From: Gammaproteobacteria bacterium
Lineage (GTDB): Bacteria; Pseudomonadota; Gammaproteobacteria; Steroidobacterales; Steroidobacteraceae
Direction: 5' to 3'
Length of the DNA stretch: 35,064 bases
NCBI GenBank assembly: GCA_004297335.1
Contig: SCUD01000090.1
Location: forward strand, 1 to 35,064
Both the position numbers and the translations under genes were made by a program. This document shows positions 26,254 to 34,323 of the stretch, in pieces (position 1 is the first letter of the stretch; each line of letters begins with the position of its first letter). The notes beneath the pieces were generated by a model, which did no database searches, was not told the origin of the DNA, and saw only the letters and a list, made by a program, of their open reading frames with translations.

Positions 26254-27021
26254 ATGCGGCTCGCCACTGATTTGTTTGCGAGCGCGCAGGCCACGGTGCG
26301 CGCCGTCGGCGCCTATGCGCTGTTCGCGCTGCGGGTGCTCGCTGCCGTGCCGGGCGCGTTGCCGCGCCCCGGACTCGTGATCGCGCAGGTCTACAACACC
26401 GGCGCGCTCTCGCTGGTCATCATCATGCTGTCCGGGCTGTTCGTCGGCATGGTGCTCGGGCTGCAGGGCTTCGACCTGCTGCAGCGCTTCGGTTCGGAGG
26501 AATCGCTCGGCACCGCCGCGGCGCTGTCGCTGCTGAAGGAACTCGGCCCGGTGGTCACCGCGCTGCTCTTCGCCGGGCGGGCCGGCACCGCGCTCGCCGC
26601 CGAGATCGGCCTGATGCGCGCGACTGACCAGCTCGCGGCGATGGAGATGATGGCGGTCGATCCGCTGCGCCGCGTCATCGTGCCGCGCTTCCTCGGTGGC
26701 TTGATCGCGATGCCGCTGCTGGCCGCGATCTTCAGCCTGATCGGCATCTTCGGCGCGCAACTGATCGGGGTGCAGCTGATGGGCGTGGACCCGGGCCATT
26801 TCTGGTCGCAAATGCGCGCCGCAGTCGAGGTCGGGGATGTCATGGAGGGCGCGATCAAGAGCGCCGTGTTCGGGGCACTCTGCAGCCTGATTGCGGTCCA
26901 TGAAGGTTATCATGCGCTGCCGACCGCCGAGGGCGTCGGCCGCGCGACAACGCGCAGCGTCGTGATCTCGTCGGTCATCGTGCTGCTGGTCGACTACCTG
27001 CTGACTGCGGTCATGCTCTGA
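26254..27021 (+). CDS. mlaE: Phospholipid transport permease MlaE
   Basis: The 255-residue inner-membrane permease of the Mla complex. About five to six hydrophobic segments are present, with the MlaE-family cytoplasmic loop and the conserved ELGPVVTALLFAGRAGTALA and EIGLMRATDQLAAMEMMAVD sequences, then PRFLGGLIAMPLLAAI and a C-terminal ATTRSVVISSVIVLLVDYLL. It begins three bases after mlaF and leads into mlaD with a ten-base gap containing AAGGAGG. Confidence 0.96.
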   Translation: MRLATDLFASAQATVRAVGAYALFALRVLAAVPGALPRPGLVIAQVYNTGALSLVIIMLSGLFVGMVLGLQGFDLLQRFGSEESLGTAAALSLLKELGPVVTALLFAGRAGTALAAEIGLMRATDQLAAMEMMAVDPLRRVIVPRFLGGLIAMPLLAAIFSLIGIFGAQLIGVQLMGVDPGHFWSQMRAAVEVGDVMEGAIKSAVFGALCSLIAVHEGYHALPTAEGVGRATTRSVVISSVIVLLVDYLLTAVML

Positions 27022-27031
27022 AGGAGGGCTC

Positions 27032-27505
27032 ATGCGCCAGACGCGCGCGATCGAACTGGGGACGGGACTGTTCGTGCTGCTGGGATTCGCGGCATTGTTC
27101 TTCCTGGTGACGCAGATCAGCAGCCGGCAGTTCGGTTTCGGGGCCGAGGGCTACCGCGTGAGCGCGACCTTCGACCAGGTCGGGGGGTTGAAGGTCGGTG
27201 CGCCGGTATCGATGGCCGGCGTGACCGTCGGCCGGGTCGAGGGCATCGAGTACGATTTCGATCGCTACCAGGCCCGCGTGACGCTGCGGATCGATCGGCG
27301 CTATGACCGCATCCCCGAGGATAGCGACGCGGGCATCTACACCGCCGGCCTGCTCGGCGGGCAGTACGTCGGCATCGGGCCGGGTGGTTCGGATACCTAT
27401 CTCGTCGATGGCGCCGAGCTGCAGTTTACGCAGTCCGCGGTCGTGCTCGAAAACCTGATCAGCAAGTTCCTGTTCTCGAAGGCAGCCGAGGAGGGCAAGG
27501 AGTGA
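27032..27505 (+). CDS. mlaD: MCE-domain lipid-binding protein MlaD
   Basis: The 157-residue protein is anchored by one N-terminal helix (LGTGLFVLLGFAALFFLV) with an MCE domain in the periplasm (YRVSATFDQVGGLKVGAPVS, VGRVEGIEYD, AGIYTAGLLGGQYVGIGPGG), followed by a hydrophobic C-terminal helix (VVLENLISKFLF) that in the hexamer forms the lipid channel. AAGGAGG lies directly upstream at the usual spacing. The stop overlaps the mlaC start (GTGA). Confidence 0.95.
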   Translation: MRQTRAIELGTGLFVLLGFAALFFLVTQISSRQFGFGAEGYRVSATFDQVGGLKVGAPVSMAGVTVGRVEGIEYDFDRYQARVTLRIDRRYDRIPEDSDAGIYTAGLLGGQYVGIGPGGSDTYLVDGAELQFTQSAVVLENLISKFLFSKAAEEGKE

Positions 27506-28143
27506 ATCCGCTGCGTCGGGCGATGGTGCTTGCATTCGCCTTCTGCGCGCCGCTCGTGCTGGCGGCGTCGCCGGCGGCCCCACCTGGCCCACCGCCGCAG
27601 GAGCTGATCGAAAAGGCGGCCCGCAGCATGCTGCAGGCGCTCGACGCCGAGCGCGAGGGCCTCCGGCGCGATCCCTCGCGCGCGCGGCGCCTCGTCGATG
27701 AGATCCTGCTGCCGCACTTCGACACCGACTACGCGGCGCGGCTGGTGCTGGGCCGTCATTGGCGCGCGGCGACGCCGGAACAGCGGCAGCGCTTTACCGA
27801 GGCCTTCTACCAGTCGCTGCTGCGCACCTACGGAGCTTCCCTCGCGGCGTTTACCGCCGACCGGCTGACGGTGTTGCCCTTCCGTGGTGACCTCGCCTCT
27901 GGCCAGGCGATCGTCCGTACCGAGGTCCGCCGCGACGACGGCACGCGCGTACCGGTGTTCTACACACTGCGCGCGACGCCGGCCGGCTGGAAGGCCTGGG
28001 ACGTCACGATCGAGGGCATCTCCTGGGTGCGGAATTTCCGCAATGACGTCGGTGCGGAGGTCGAGCAGCGCGGGCTCGAGGCGCTGATCGTGCGGCTCGA
28101 GACCGAAAACCGCCAGCCGGACGTGCCGGATGCGGCGGGCTGA
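27502..28143 (+). CDS. mlaC: Periplasmic phospholipid carrier MlaC
   Basis: The 213-residue protein has a signal peptide (AMVLAFAFCAPLVLAA) and a Tol_Tol_Ttg2-type lipid-binding domain (RRLVDEILLPHFDTDYAARL, VLGRHWRAATPEQRQRFTEAF, YQSLLRTYGASLAAF, WKAWDVTIEGISWVRNFRND). It shuttles phospholipid between MlaA and MlaFEDB. The GTG start overlaps mlaD by four bases, with GGCAAGGAG just before it. MlaA itself is not in the window. Confidence 0.95.
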   Translation: MNPLRRAMVLAFAFCAPLVLAASPAAPPGPPPQELIEKAARSMLQALDAEREGLRRDPSRARRLVDEILLPHFDTDYAARLVLGRHWRAATPEQRQRFTEAFYQSLLRTYGASLAAFTADRLTVLPFRGDLASGQAIVRTEVRRDDGTRVPVFYTLRATPAGWKAWDVTIEGISWVRNFRNDVGAEVEQRGLEALIVRLETENRQPDVPDAAG

Positions 28144-28447
28144 AGTGGCGGAGCCCGAGCCGACGCGCCTGCGCGCCGCCGGGCCGGGCAGCTACCTGCT
28201 CGAAGGCCGGCTCGTGTTCGGCACGGCCGCGAGGCTGCTCGCAGAGGGCGAAGCCGCCTTCGCTGGCGAGCGCGGGGTCGTCGTGGATCTCTCTGGCGTC
28301 ACGCGGGCCGACAGCGCCGGCCTCGCACTGCTGCTCGAGTGGAGCCTCACCGCGCGGTCCGCCGGGCGCGAGATCCGCTATCGCAACCTGCCGGCGGAGA
28401 TCACCGCGCTCGCCACGCTCGCCGAGGTACGAACCCTGCTGGAGTGA
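28130..28447 (+). CDS. mlaB: STAS-domain protein MlaB
   Basis: The 105-residue cytoplasmic partner of MlaF. It has the STAS fold: strand SYLLEGRLVFGTA, VVVDLSGVTRADSAGLALLL with the conserved Ser of DSAG, then IRYRNLPAEITALATLAEV. The ATG at 28130 overlaps mlaC by 14 bases; in-frame GTG at 28145, just after the mlaC stop, is an alternative. The gene ends directly before the palindrome at 28448. Confidence 0.9.
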   Translation: MRRAEVAEPEPTRLRAAGPGSYLLEGRLVFGTAARLLAEGEAAFAGERGVVVDLSGVTRADSAGLALLLEWSLTARSAGREIRYRNLPAEITALATLAEVRTLLE

Positions 28448-28468
28448 AAAAGGGGACAGTCCCCTTTT
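28448..28468 (+). terminator. Palindrome after mlaB, possible rho-independent terminator
   Basis: Ten-base arms AAAAGGGGAC (28448-28457) and GTCCCCTTTT (28459-28468) are exact reverse complements around one central A. As RNA this gives an eight-pair stem with an ACAGT loop and a short U tract, so it could end mla transcription in one direction and any convergent transcript in the other. Similar GGGGACAGTCCCC palindromes are dispersed in some proteobacterial genomes, so it may also be a repeat-family member; I cannot check copy number. Confidence 0.6.
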
Positions 28469-28485
28469 CCCTCGGGCGGGATCGG

Positions 28486-28514
28486 TTGACCGGTGCTCGC
28501 GCCAAGATTAAACT
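28486..28514 (+). promoter_or_regulatory. Sigma70-type promoter of the toxin-antitoxin operon
   Basis: TTGACC (28486-28491) and TAAACT (28509-28514) are separated by exactly 17 bases, placing the start of transcription near 28521, about 32 bases before the antitoxin ATG. Confidence 0.6.
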
Positions 28515-28531
28515 AGTCATCTATCTAGTCA
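28513..28531 (+). promoter_or_regulatory. Candidate antitoxin operator (direct repeats)
   Basis: Two CTAGTCA copies (28513-28519, 28525-28531) lie 12 bases apart, overlapping the end of the -10 box and the likely transcription start. Phd-type antitoxins commonly autorepress by binding repeated sites at this position; the binding is inferred. Confidence 0.45.
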
Positions 28532-28552
28532 GATCAGCGTGGAGGCCTGCAC

Positions 28553-28810
28553 ATGCGCATCTGGCCCGTTCAGGACGCCAAGGCCCGTTTCAGCGAACTT
28601 CTGGACGCCTGCGTGACTGCAGGCCCGCAGGTAGTCAGTCGCCGTGGCTCCGAGACTGCCGTATTGGTGCCTATTGAAGAGTGGCGCCGGCTTCAGGCTG
28701 CGGCCCGCCCCTCGCTCAAGCAATTGCTCCTGGCCGGCTCGGCTCGCACCGACCGGCTGGTGCCTGAGCGCGGCAAGGCCCGGCGCCGGCGGGCGGTAGC
28801 ACTGCGGTAA
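28553..28810 (+). CDS. Phd/YefM-family antitoxin
   Basis: An 85-residue antitoxin. The N-terminal part matches the Phd DNA-binding fold (WPVQDAKARFSELLDAC, PQVVSRRGSETAVLVPIEEW), and the basic C-terminal tail (residues about 50-85) should bind and block the toxin. It likely represses its own operon through the upstream CTAGTCA repeats. GGAGG (28541-28545) lies seven bases before the ATG. The toxin gene follows after five bases. Confidence 0.93.
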   Translation: MRIWPVQDAKARFSELLDACVTAGPQVVSRRGSETAVLVPIEEWRRLQAAARPSLKQLLLAGSARTDRLVPERGKARRRRAVALR

Positions 28811-28815
28811 GGCCC

Positions 28816-29232
28816 ATGTACCTGCTCGATACCAACATTGTCTCCGAGCTGCGCAAACCACGACCCCATGGAGCTGTGGTCGAGTGGCTCAGGTCGGTCG
28901 ACGACATCAGTCTCCACCTGGCCACGGTAACACTTGGCGAGATCCAGGCCGGTATTGAATTGACCCGCGAGCAGGATGCCGGGAAGGCCGGGGAAATCGA
29001 AGCCTGGCTGGATCTCGTGGCTGATTCGTACAACGTCCTGCCCATGGATGGTCCGGCCTTCCGTTGCTGGGCAAGGCTCATGCACCGAAAACCAGACAGC
29101 CTTTACGAAGACGCAATGATCGCGGCGATCGCCAAGGTGAATGGCCTCACGGTGGTGACGCGCAACGTTGCTGACTTCGCCTTGTTCGACGTTACCATCC
29201 TCAATCCCTTTGGGTATGGCGCCAGGCGCTGA
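28816..29232 (+). CDS. PIN-domain ribonuclease toxin, VapC/FitB type
   Basis: A 138-residue PIN-domain endoribonuclease. Conserved acidic residues are visible: Asp5 in YLLDTNIVSELRKP, Glu in TLGEIQAGIE, Asp in YEDAMIAAIAKVNG and the final Asp in VVTRNVADF. The DTNIVSELRKP opening is typical of the FitB-like VapC branch. It cleaves RNA when freed from the antitoxin encoded five bases upstream; the specific target cannot be told. The 3' end overlaps the opposing gene remnant. Confidence 0.94.
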   Translation: MYLLDTNIVSELRKPRPHGAVVEWLRSVDDISLHLATVTLGEIQAGIELTREQDAGKAGEIEAWLDLVADSYNVLPMDGPAFRCWARLMHRKPDSLYEDAMIAAIAKVNGLTVVTRNVADFALFDVTILNPFGYGARR

Positions 29233-29463
29233 GCACCAGGTCCCGGCCGCCTCTGCTGCTTCGGTCCTCTACAGGATCCTGCGGCCACAGATCCTCCGGC
29301 TCCACCTCACCATCCCGCAGCAGGAACTCGCGCCGCTGCAGCCAGGCATCGCGCACGAAGGCATAGCGGTCGAAGGCGGCATCGAGCGCGGCATCGGCGG
29401 GCAGCAGAGCGGCGTGCTCAAGGCCCCGTACGCGGCACGGCCACGCGATGCCGTCCCAGGCAT
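29201..29463 (-). pseudogene. Possible 3' remnant of an unrecognised gene
   Basis: On the minus strand one frame stays open from about 29467 down to TGA 29203-29201, about 88 codons, lacking a start codon after the SDR stop. It reads RLNAWDGIAWPCRVRGLEH, then AFDRYAFVRDAWLQRREFLL and DGEVEPEDLWPQD. The balanced, protein-like composition and GC-rich third positions suggest real coding ancestry. The N-terminal part seems to have been replaced by the SDR gene, and its tail overlaps the toxin by 32 bases. I do not recognise the family. It may be chance in GC-rich DNA. Confidence 0.3.
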
Positions 29464-30254
29464 TCAGGCGGTGAAACCTCCGTCCTGCGTGAATGTCTGT
29501 CCGGTCACGTAACCGGAGGCATCGGAGGCCAGATACACAGCGAGTCCCTTGACTTCCTGGGGTAGGCCGAGCCTTCCCATCGGGATGTAAGGGACCAGTC
29601 TGCTGCCGGCTTCTTCGATGATCTCTTTGGGCACCCCGACCGGGTAGGTCTTATGGCCCCCCGGCGCAATGCAGTTCACCCGGAGCCCGTCTTTCGCATA
29701 CTCAGCAGCCGCATACCTTGTCAGCATGATCAGTCCGGCTTTTGATACACCATAGGGTGCCCCCCCAGGAAGCCGCAAGCTTCGTTACCAGCCACCAGTC
29801 CGGCAACTGAGGAGGTGAGAATGACAGAACCGCGCCCTGTTGCCAGCATCGCAGGAATGGCCGCCCTCAGGCACAGAAAGGTGCCTCGGAGGTTGACAGA
29901 CATGACCCGGTCCCACTCCGCAATCTGGAGTTCGTGAATCCGGGCCGGCGTGTTGCCGATCCCTGCATTGCAGAACAGGATGTCGAGGCGCCCCAGCTCG
30001 CCGGTCGTGCGCGTGACCATTTCGTTAACATCGGCGGCAATCGATACGTCAGCCGTGATCGCGACCGTCCGGATACCGAATCGGTCCAAGAGAGCGACTG
30101 TTTCCTGCGCTGCATCCGGACTACGGTCGGCAACGGCCACATCCGCCCCGAACTCAGCCATCGCCTCGCTGATAGCGCGGCCCAAGCCGTGACCTCCTCC
30201 CGTCACGAGCGCCACACGTCCAGACAGGTCGAAGATGCTGCGGTTGCCAGCCAT
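29464..30254 (-). pseudogene. Short-chain dehydrogenase/reductase with poly-G frameshift
   Basis: Two frames together encode one classical SDR of about 263 residues. The first part (start 30254, GGAGG nine bases upstream) has the NAD(P) motif TGGGHGLGRA, CNAGIGNTP and the catalytic Ser in ILTSSVAGL. The second part has the catalytic YGVSK and RVNCIAPGG and ends GQTFTQDGGFTA. They join at a run of seven G on the minus strand (plus C run 29760-29766); one extra G would restore GFLGGAPYGVSK. Without it the first frame ends a few codons later, before the active-site Tyr. The cause may be sequencing error, slippage or true decay. The substrate is unknown; the neighbours suggest a catabolic role. 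Confidence 0.85.
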
Positions 30255-30317
30255 GCAGGTTTCCTCCGGGGGGCAGTCGCCTCTTTCCAGGGATTCTTGC
30301 TGGCGAGGAGCCCGGCA

Positions 30318-30343
30318 CGAAATGGCCCGAATGGGCCATTTCG
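30318..30343. promoter_or_regulatory. 11-bp perfect inverted repeat, candidate operator
   Basis: CGAAATGGCCC (30318-30328) and GGGCCATTTCG (30333-30343) are exact reverse complements around GAAT. The site lies in the 162-bp gap between the divergent SDR and TonB receptor genes, where a dimeric regulator could control both. No regulator gene adjoins it; the LuxR-type gene at 34418 is the nearest. AATACT occurs twice just to the right (30345, 30362). A hairpin role in the receptor leader is an alternative. Confidence 0.6.
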
Positions 30344-30416
30344 CAATACTCGCCGAGCCGGAATACTGCACCGCCAACGGCAACAGCAATTTGAGTCGCA
30401 CCGCGAGGTCAGAAAC

Positions 30417-32765
30417 ATGACATCGGACGTGCAAGTTCAGCCCGGCGGGAACACCAGAGCATCGCAGCAGTTTCAGCCGCAGCCGCTCGGCACGTTGGTC
30501 GGCAGTCTGCTATTGGCATCAGTTGGTGGGCTCGGCCCGGCGGCAGCACTTGGCGAAGCGTCTGCGGCACTCGAGGAAGTCATCGTTACGGCCCGGAAGC
30601 GCGAGGAATCGCTGCAGGAGACACCGATCTCGCTGAGTGTATTCAACGCGGCCGCACTGCAGGCGCGCTCGCTGACGAGCCTGGCAGACATTGCCGCACA
30701 TACGCCCAACCTCGAGTTCACGACCAGCGCCCCGGCGGGTGGCAGCGCCGGGCAAGCGTTCATACGGGGCATCGGGCAGCTCGACTTCCTGATCACGACG
30801 GACCCTGGCGTGGGGCTGTACGTGGACGGCGTGTACCTGGCGCGGACCTCCGGGGCCATCCTCGACCTCGTGGATATCGAACGCATTGAGGTGCTGCGCG
30901 GTCCGCAGGGGACTCTGTACGGAAAGAACACGATCGGTGGCGCGATCAACATCGTCACGACGAGGCCCGCCGACGCGCGCCAGGGCCGGCTCGATCTCAC
31001 GCTCGGCAGCTATGACCGCATAGACGTCAGGGCGGTCGCGGACCTGCCTCTGGTTGCTCAAACTCTGTCCGCGCGGCTCGCTGTCTCGAGCCGGAATCGC
31101 GATGGTTACGCGCACCGGGTCGCATTCGGTTCTGGTGTGAGGGTCGCCGATCTCGGGAACGAGGACAGCCTGGCCTGGCGCGGCCAACTGCGATGGACAC
31201 CAGGCGCGAGACTGGAGGTCCTGTTCGCGGTGGACGGTACGACCGAAGACAGGAACATGTCAGCACGCTCGGTGGTCGCGATCAACGAGCAGGCCCAGTT
31301 GCTCGGACTGCTGAATGCGTTTGATGGACCGTATGACCGCCGTTACCTGTCGGGCAATCCGCTGGTCAGCTTCGCAACTGGCTCCAACGCAATTGATCTG
31401 GACGTCTGGGGCGCTTCGGTGACCGCGACATGGGCGGCCGACGGAACCACCATCAGGTCCATCACGGCATACCGGGAGCTGGATTCCAGCTTCGGCAACG
31501 ATCCGGACGGATCGCCGGTGGTCATCATCGACGAGTCTGATGTCACGAGCCAGCAGCAGTTCAGCCAGGAATTGCAGTTGACCGGTACGGCGTTCGATTC
31601 CCGGCTGGACTGGGTCGTCGGTCTCTACTATTTCCAGGAGTCGGCTGATGCTGACCTGTCCGTGCTGGTCGCGCCGGGTGTCTTCAATGGCCTCGAATCG
31701 CTGCCGGGTCCCGTGTTTTGTTTGCCGCCGCCAATGCCCTGCCTGGGTGGCGCTGGCAACTCGTTCAACAGCTTTTTCGATTTTGGCCTGCGCGACCTGC
31801 TCGGCGTCGATACAGACAGCTACGCCGCTTTCGGGCAGGGCACGTACGCGATCACCGACCAGCTGAGCCTGACCGGTGGCCTGCGCTACACGTACGAACA
31901 GAAGGACTACACGATCGAGATGTTCCATCCGCTCAGCGGTGCCAGCGTCGTTCCGCCTTCCGAGGTCGATGAGTCCTGGGATGCTTTCTCACCGCGTCTC
32001 GGTGTCGAGTACCGGTGGAGCGCCGGGTTGATGACTTACCTCTCCGCTGCGCATGGGTTCAAGAGTGGCGGCTTCAACGGGCGTCCGACCGGCACCCAGG
32101 GCGTGCAGGCTTACGACCCGGAGTTTCTGTGGTCGTACGAGGCCGGCTTCAAGTCCCAATGGGCTGGCGACCGCGTGCGGCTCAATGCCGCAGTCTTCTA
32201 CAACGACTATCAGGATATGCAGCTGACCGTCGTCGGGAGCACGCCACAGGGAACCCCAGACGTACGCGTTGAGAATGCTGGTCAGGCTGAAGTCAGCGGT
32301 GCAGAACTCGAGCTGGATTTCAGCCCGCTACCGGGCCTGCTGTTGTCATTGGGTGTGGGCTACCTGGACGCGCGGTTTACCGAGACCACTCCCGGCGCCG
32401 AAGTCTCGACAGATAGCGAGTTCCTGGAAGCACCGGAGTGGTCCGTGGCCGCAGGTGCCGAGTACACCTGGTCGCTGCCGGCGGGCAATCGCCTGACGAT
32501 GCGGGCGGACTACACCTACAAGAGCAAGGTCTACCACGACGCCACGAACAGCGACGTGATTGCGCAGCCTGGCTTCGGTCTGGCGAGAGCCAGGGTGACC
32601 TGGGAGACGGCGGGCGGCCGCTGGCAACTGGCCATATTCGGCACGAATCTGACTGACGAGCGTTACACACTGTCGGGGGTCGATTCGCTCGGCAGTCTCG
32701 GTTTCGCCGACGCCCAGTTCGGCCCGCCGCGTGAATGGGGCCTGCAGGCCAGCTATCGTTTCTGA
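30417..32765 (+). CDS. TonB-dependent outer-membrane receptor
   Basis: A 782-residue energised uptake receptor. A long N-terminus with hydrophobic segment LGTLVGSLLLASVGGLGPAAAL precedes a TonB box (EEVIVTARK, residues 53-61). The plug follows (LADIAAHTPNLEFTTS, VDGVYLARTSG, RIEVLRGPQGTLYGKNTIGGAINIVT), then a 22-strand barrel ending in REWGLQASYRF with the terminal Phe. This is the COG1629 group common in Sphingomonads and steroid- or lipid-degrading gammaproteobacteria; the ligand is unknown. GAGG lies eight bases before the ATG. The downstream SRPBCC-like and esterase genes follow closely and are probably co-transcribed. Confidence 0.93.
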   Translation: MTSDVQVQPGGNTRASQQFQPQPLGTLVGSLLLASVGGLGPAAALGEASAALEEVIVTARKREESLQETPISLSVFNAAALQARSLTSLADIAAHTPNLEFTTSAPAGGSAGQAFIRGIGQLDFLITTDPGVGLYVDGVYLARTSGAILDLVDIERIEVLRGPQGTLYGKNTIGGAINIVTTRPADARQGRLDLTLGSYDRIDVRAVADLPLVAQTLSARLAVSSRNRDGYAHRVAFGSGVRVADLGNEDSLAWRGQLRWTPGARLEVLFAVDGTTEDRNMSARSVVAINEQAQLLGLLNAFDGPYDRRYLSGNPLVSFATGSNAIDLDVWGASVTATWAADGTTIRSITAYRELDSSFGNDPDGSPVVIIDESDVTSQQQFSQELQLTGTAFDSRLDWVVGLYYFQESADADLSVLVAPGVFNGLESLPGPVFCLPPPMPCLGGAGNSFNSFFDFGLRDLLGVDTDSYAAFGQGTYAITDQLSLTGGLRYTYEQKDYTIEMFHPLSGASVVPPSEVDESWDAFSPRLGVEYRWSAGLMTYLSAAHGFKSGGFNGRPTGTQGVQAYDPEFLWSYEAGFKSQWAGDRVRLNAAVFYNDYQDMQLTVVGSTPQGTPDVRVENAGQAEVSGAELELDFSPLPGLLLSLGVGYLDARFTETTPGAEVSTDSEFLEAPEWSVAAGAEYTWSLPAGNRLTMRADYTYKSKVYHDATNSDVIAQPGFGLARARVTWETAGGRWQLAIFGTNLTDERYTLSGVDSLGSLGFADAQFGPPREWGLQASYRF

Positions 32766-32783
32766 GCGCACAGGGATTCGATC

Positions 32784-33362
32784 ATGTCAACACGACCATC
32801 GGCGCGCAACGTCGCCTGTGAACTGATCACTATCGAGAACTACACGATGGAGGATCTCTGGTGCCGGTTCATTGGCAAGGGAGTCAAGGAGAGCTACACG
32901 CACGCGGAGCTGTTTACCGATTTCGTGCCGAGCATGGCCGTGTTCGAGGGCGTGCCCGTCGAGCCTGCCTTCGAGTTTCTGGCACGCACTGAGAACATGG
33001 CGCGCTGGACCATGTCGATGCGCAACCTCCGTCCAAGCCGTGGCGACATCTTTGCGGGCGATGAGGACGCCACGCCCACCGGCCGGGTGTTCGTGCGTAC
33101 GCTGGCCGATCGCGACAGTCTGACGATTGAGTGGCAGGCGGGTCACGCCGATCCGGATGACCTGTGGATCGTCTACAAGGGACTGCTGGCCGATGCGGGT
33201 CGGGTGATGGGCCGCAAGGGTACTGCTTTTTTCTGGACCAACTATGTGCACGAACGGGTGCGGAATGACCCGATGCTCGCCGTGGGATTCAAGGCGATGT
33301 ACTCAGCACACCGCATAGAAATCAATAACTTGAAGATGATACTGGAAGCTGAATATGGGTGA
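32784..33362 (+). CDS. SRPBCC-like protein of unknown function
   Basis: A 192-residue soluble protein without a signal peptide. The stretch VEPAFEFLARTENMARWTMSMRNLRP matches the opening helix of START/SRPBCC ligand-binding proteins (pattern VFxFxAxxxNxxxW), and beta strands follow (GRVFVRTLADRDSLTIEWQA, DDLWIVYKGLLAD) before a long C-terminal helix (AVGFKAMYSAHRIEINNLKM). Such folds bind hydrophobic ligands or act as cyclases or hydrolases; no catalytic claim can be made. It lies 18 bases after the receptor and overlaps the esterase by eight bases, so it probably handles the same substrate. Confidence 0.75.
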   Translation: MSTRPSARNVACELITIENYTMEDLWCRFIGKGVKESYTHAELFTDFVPSMAVFEGVPVEPAFEFLARTENMARWTMSMRNLRPSRGDIFAGDEDATPTGRVFVRTLADRDSLTIEWQAGHADPDDLWIVYKGLLADAGRVMGRKGTAFFWTNYVHERVRNDPMLAVGFKAMYSAHRIEINNLKMILEAEYG

Positions 33363-34323
33363 AGAACTACCGCCGCTGGAGCCACAATCCCGGAAATTCG
33401 CGGAACAGATGCGGGGCAGTAGCATGCCCCCGGCGCACGAAACGCCCTACGAGAAGAGCCGGGCAGCGATGGCGGCGAGCGCGATCCTGCTCTCCGGTCC
33501 GCGCACCGATGTCTACCGGACGGAGGACCGGTCGATCGACGGCCCCGGAGGCGCGCTCACGATCCGGATCTACTGGCCCCGCGCGTTGCAGGATGGTGAG
33601 AAGATTGGCGGTGTACTGTTCCTGCACGGCGGCGGATTCTATCTCGGCAACGTCGAGACTCATGACGTGGTCGCCCGGGATCTGTGCCGGGACGCTGGCG
33701 TGATCGTCGTCAGTGTCGACTACCGCCGCGCACCGGAGCACCGCTTCCCGGCGGCGGTAGAGGATTGCCATGCCGCGCTGTGCTGGCTGGCCGGGCATGG
33801 TCATGAGATTGGCGTCGACCGGGACCGGATCGGCGTGTGCGGCGACAGCTCGGGCGGAACGCTGACCGTGACGACCTGTCTGCTGGCGCGGGATCATCAG
33901 GGGCCGAAGATCTCCTGCCAGGTCGTGGTCTATGGGCTCCTCACACTGCAGGACGCGCTGCACCTGCCCTCGCGCGCTCAGTTCGGTAACGGGGAATACT
34001 TCGGTTCGCTGAAGGACCTGGAGTACGTGCGGAACCTGTACCTCGCCGATCCTGACCGGGACATGGACAATCCGCTGGCTTCGCCGCTGCTCGCTGGAAA
34101 TCTTGGTGCTCTGCCGCCGGCGCTGGTCGTCACGGCCGGCTACGACATGGTTCGTGACGACAACCGGTACTACGCCGATCAGCTGCGCGGAGCAGATGTC
34201 CCGGTCGAATACAAATGCTACGCGGACACACTGCATCCCTTTTACCTGTTCGCCGGCCTGCTGGATGTCGGCAGGGATGCGCGCCGATTTGTCGCGGATT
34301 ACGTCAGGCGGATGCTTGCATGA
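33355..34323 (+). CDS. HSL-family alpha/beta hydrolase (esterase)
   Basis: A 322-residue cytoplasmic esterase of the hormone-sensitive lipase family. The oxyanion motif HGGG (residues 91-94, in LFLHGGGFYLG), the nucleophile Ser165 in GDSSGGT, the acid Asp264 in GYDMVRDD and His294 in DTLHPFYLF form the expected triad. RRAPEHRFPAAVEDC is also typical. It should cleave carboxylic esters; the substrate may be a lactone, ester or lipid-derived compound brought in by the neighbouring receptor, which is inference. The start overlaps the previous gene by eight bases. Confidence 0.93.
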   Translation: MGEELPPLEPQSRKFAEQMRGSSMPPAHETPYEKSRAAMAASAILLSGPRTDVYRTEDRSIDGPGGALTIRIYWPRALQDGEKIGGVLFLHGGGFYLGNVETHDVVARDLCRDAGVIVVSVDYRRAPEHRFPAAVEDCHAALCWLAGHGHEIGVDRDRIGVCGDSSGGTLTVTTCLLARDHQGPKISCQVVVYGLLTLQDALHLPSRAQFGNGEYFGSLKDLEYVRNLYLADPDRDMDNPLASPLLAGNLGALPPALVVTAGYDMVRDDNRYYADQLRGADVPVEYKCYADTLHPFYLFAGLLDVGRDARRFVADYVRRMLA

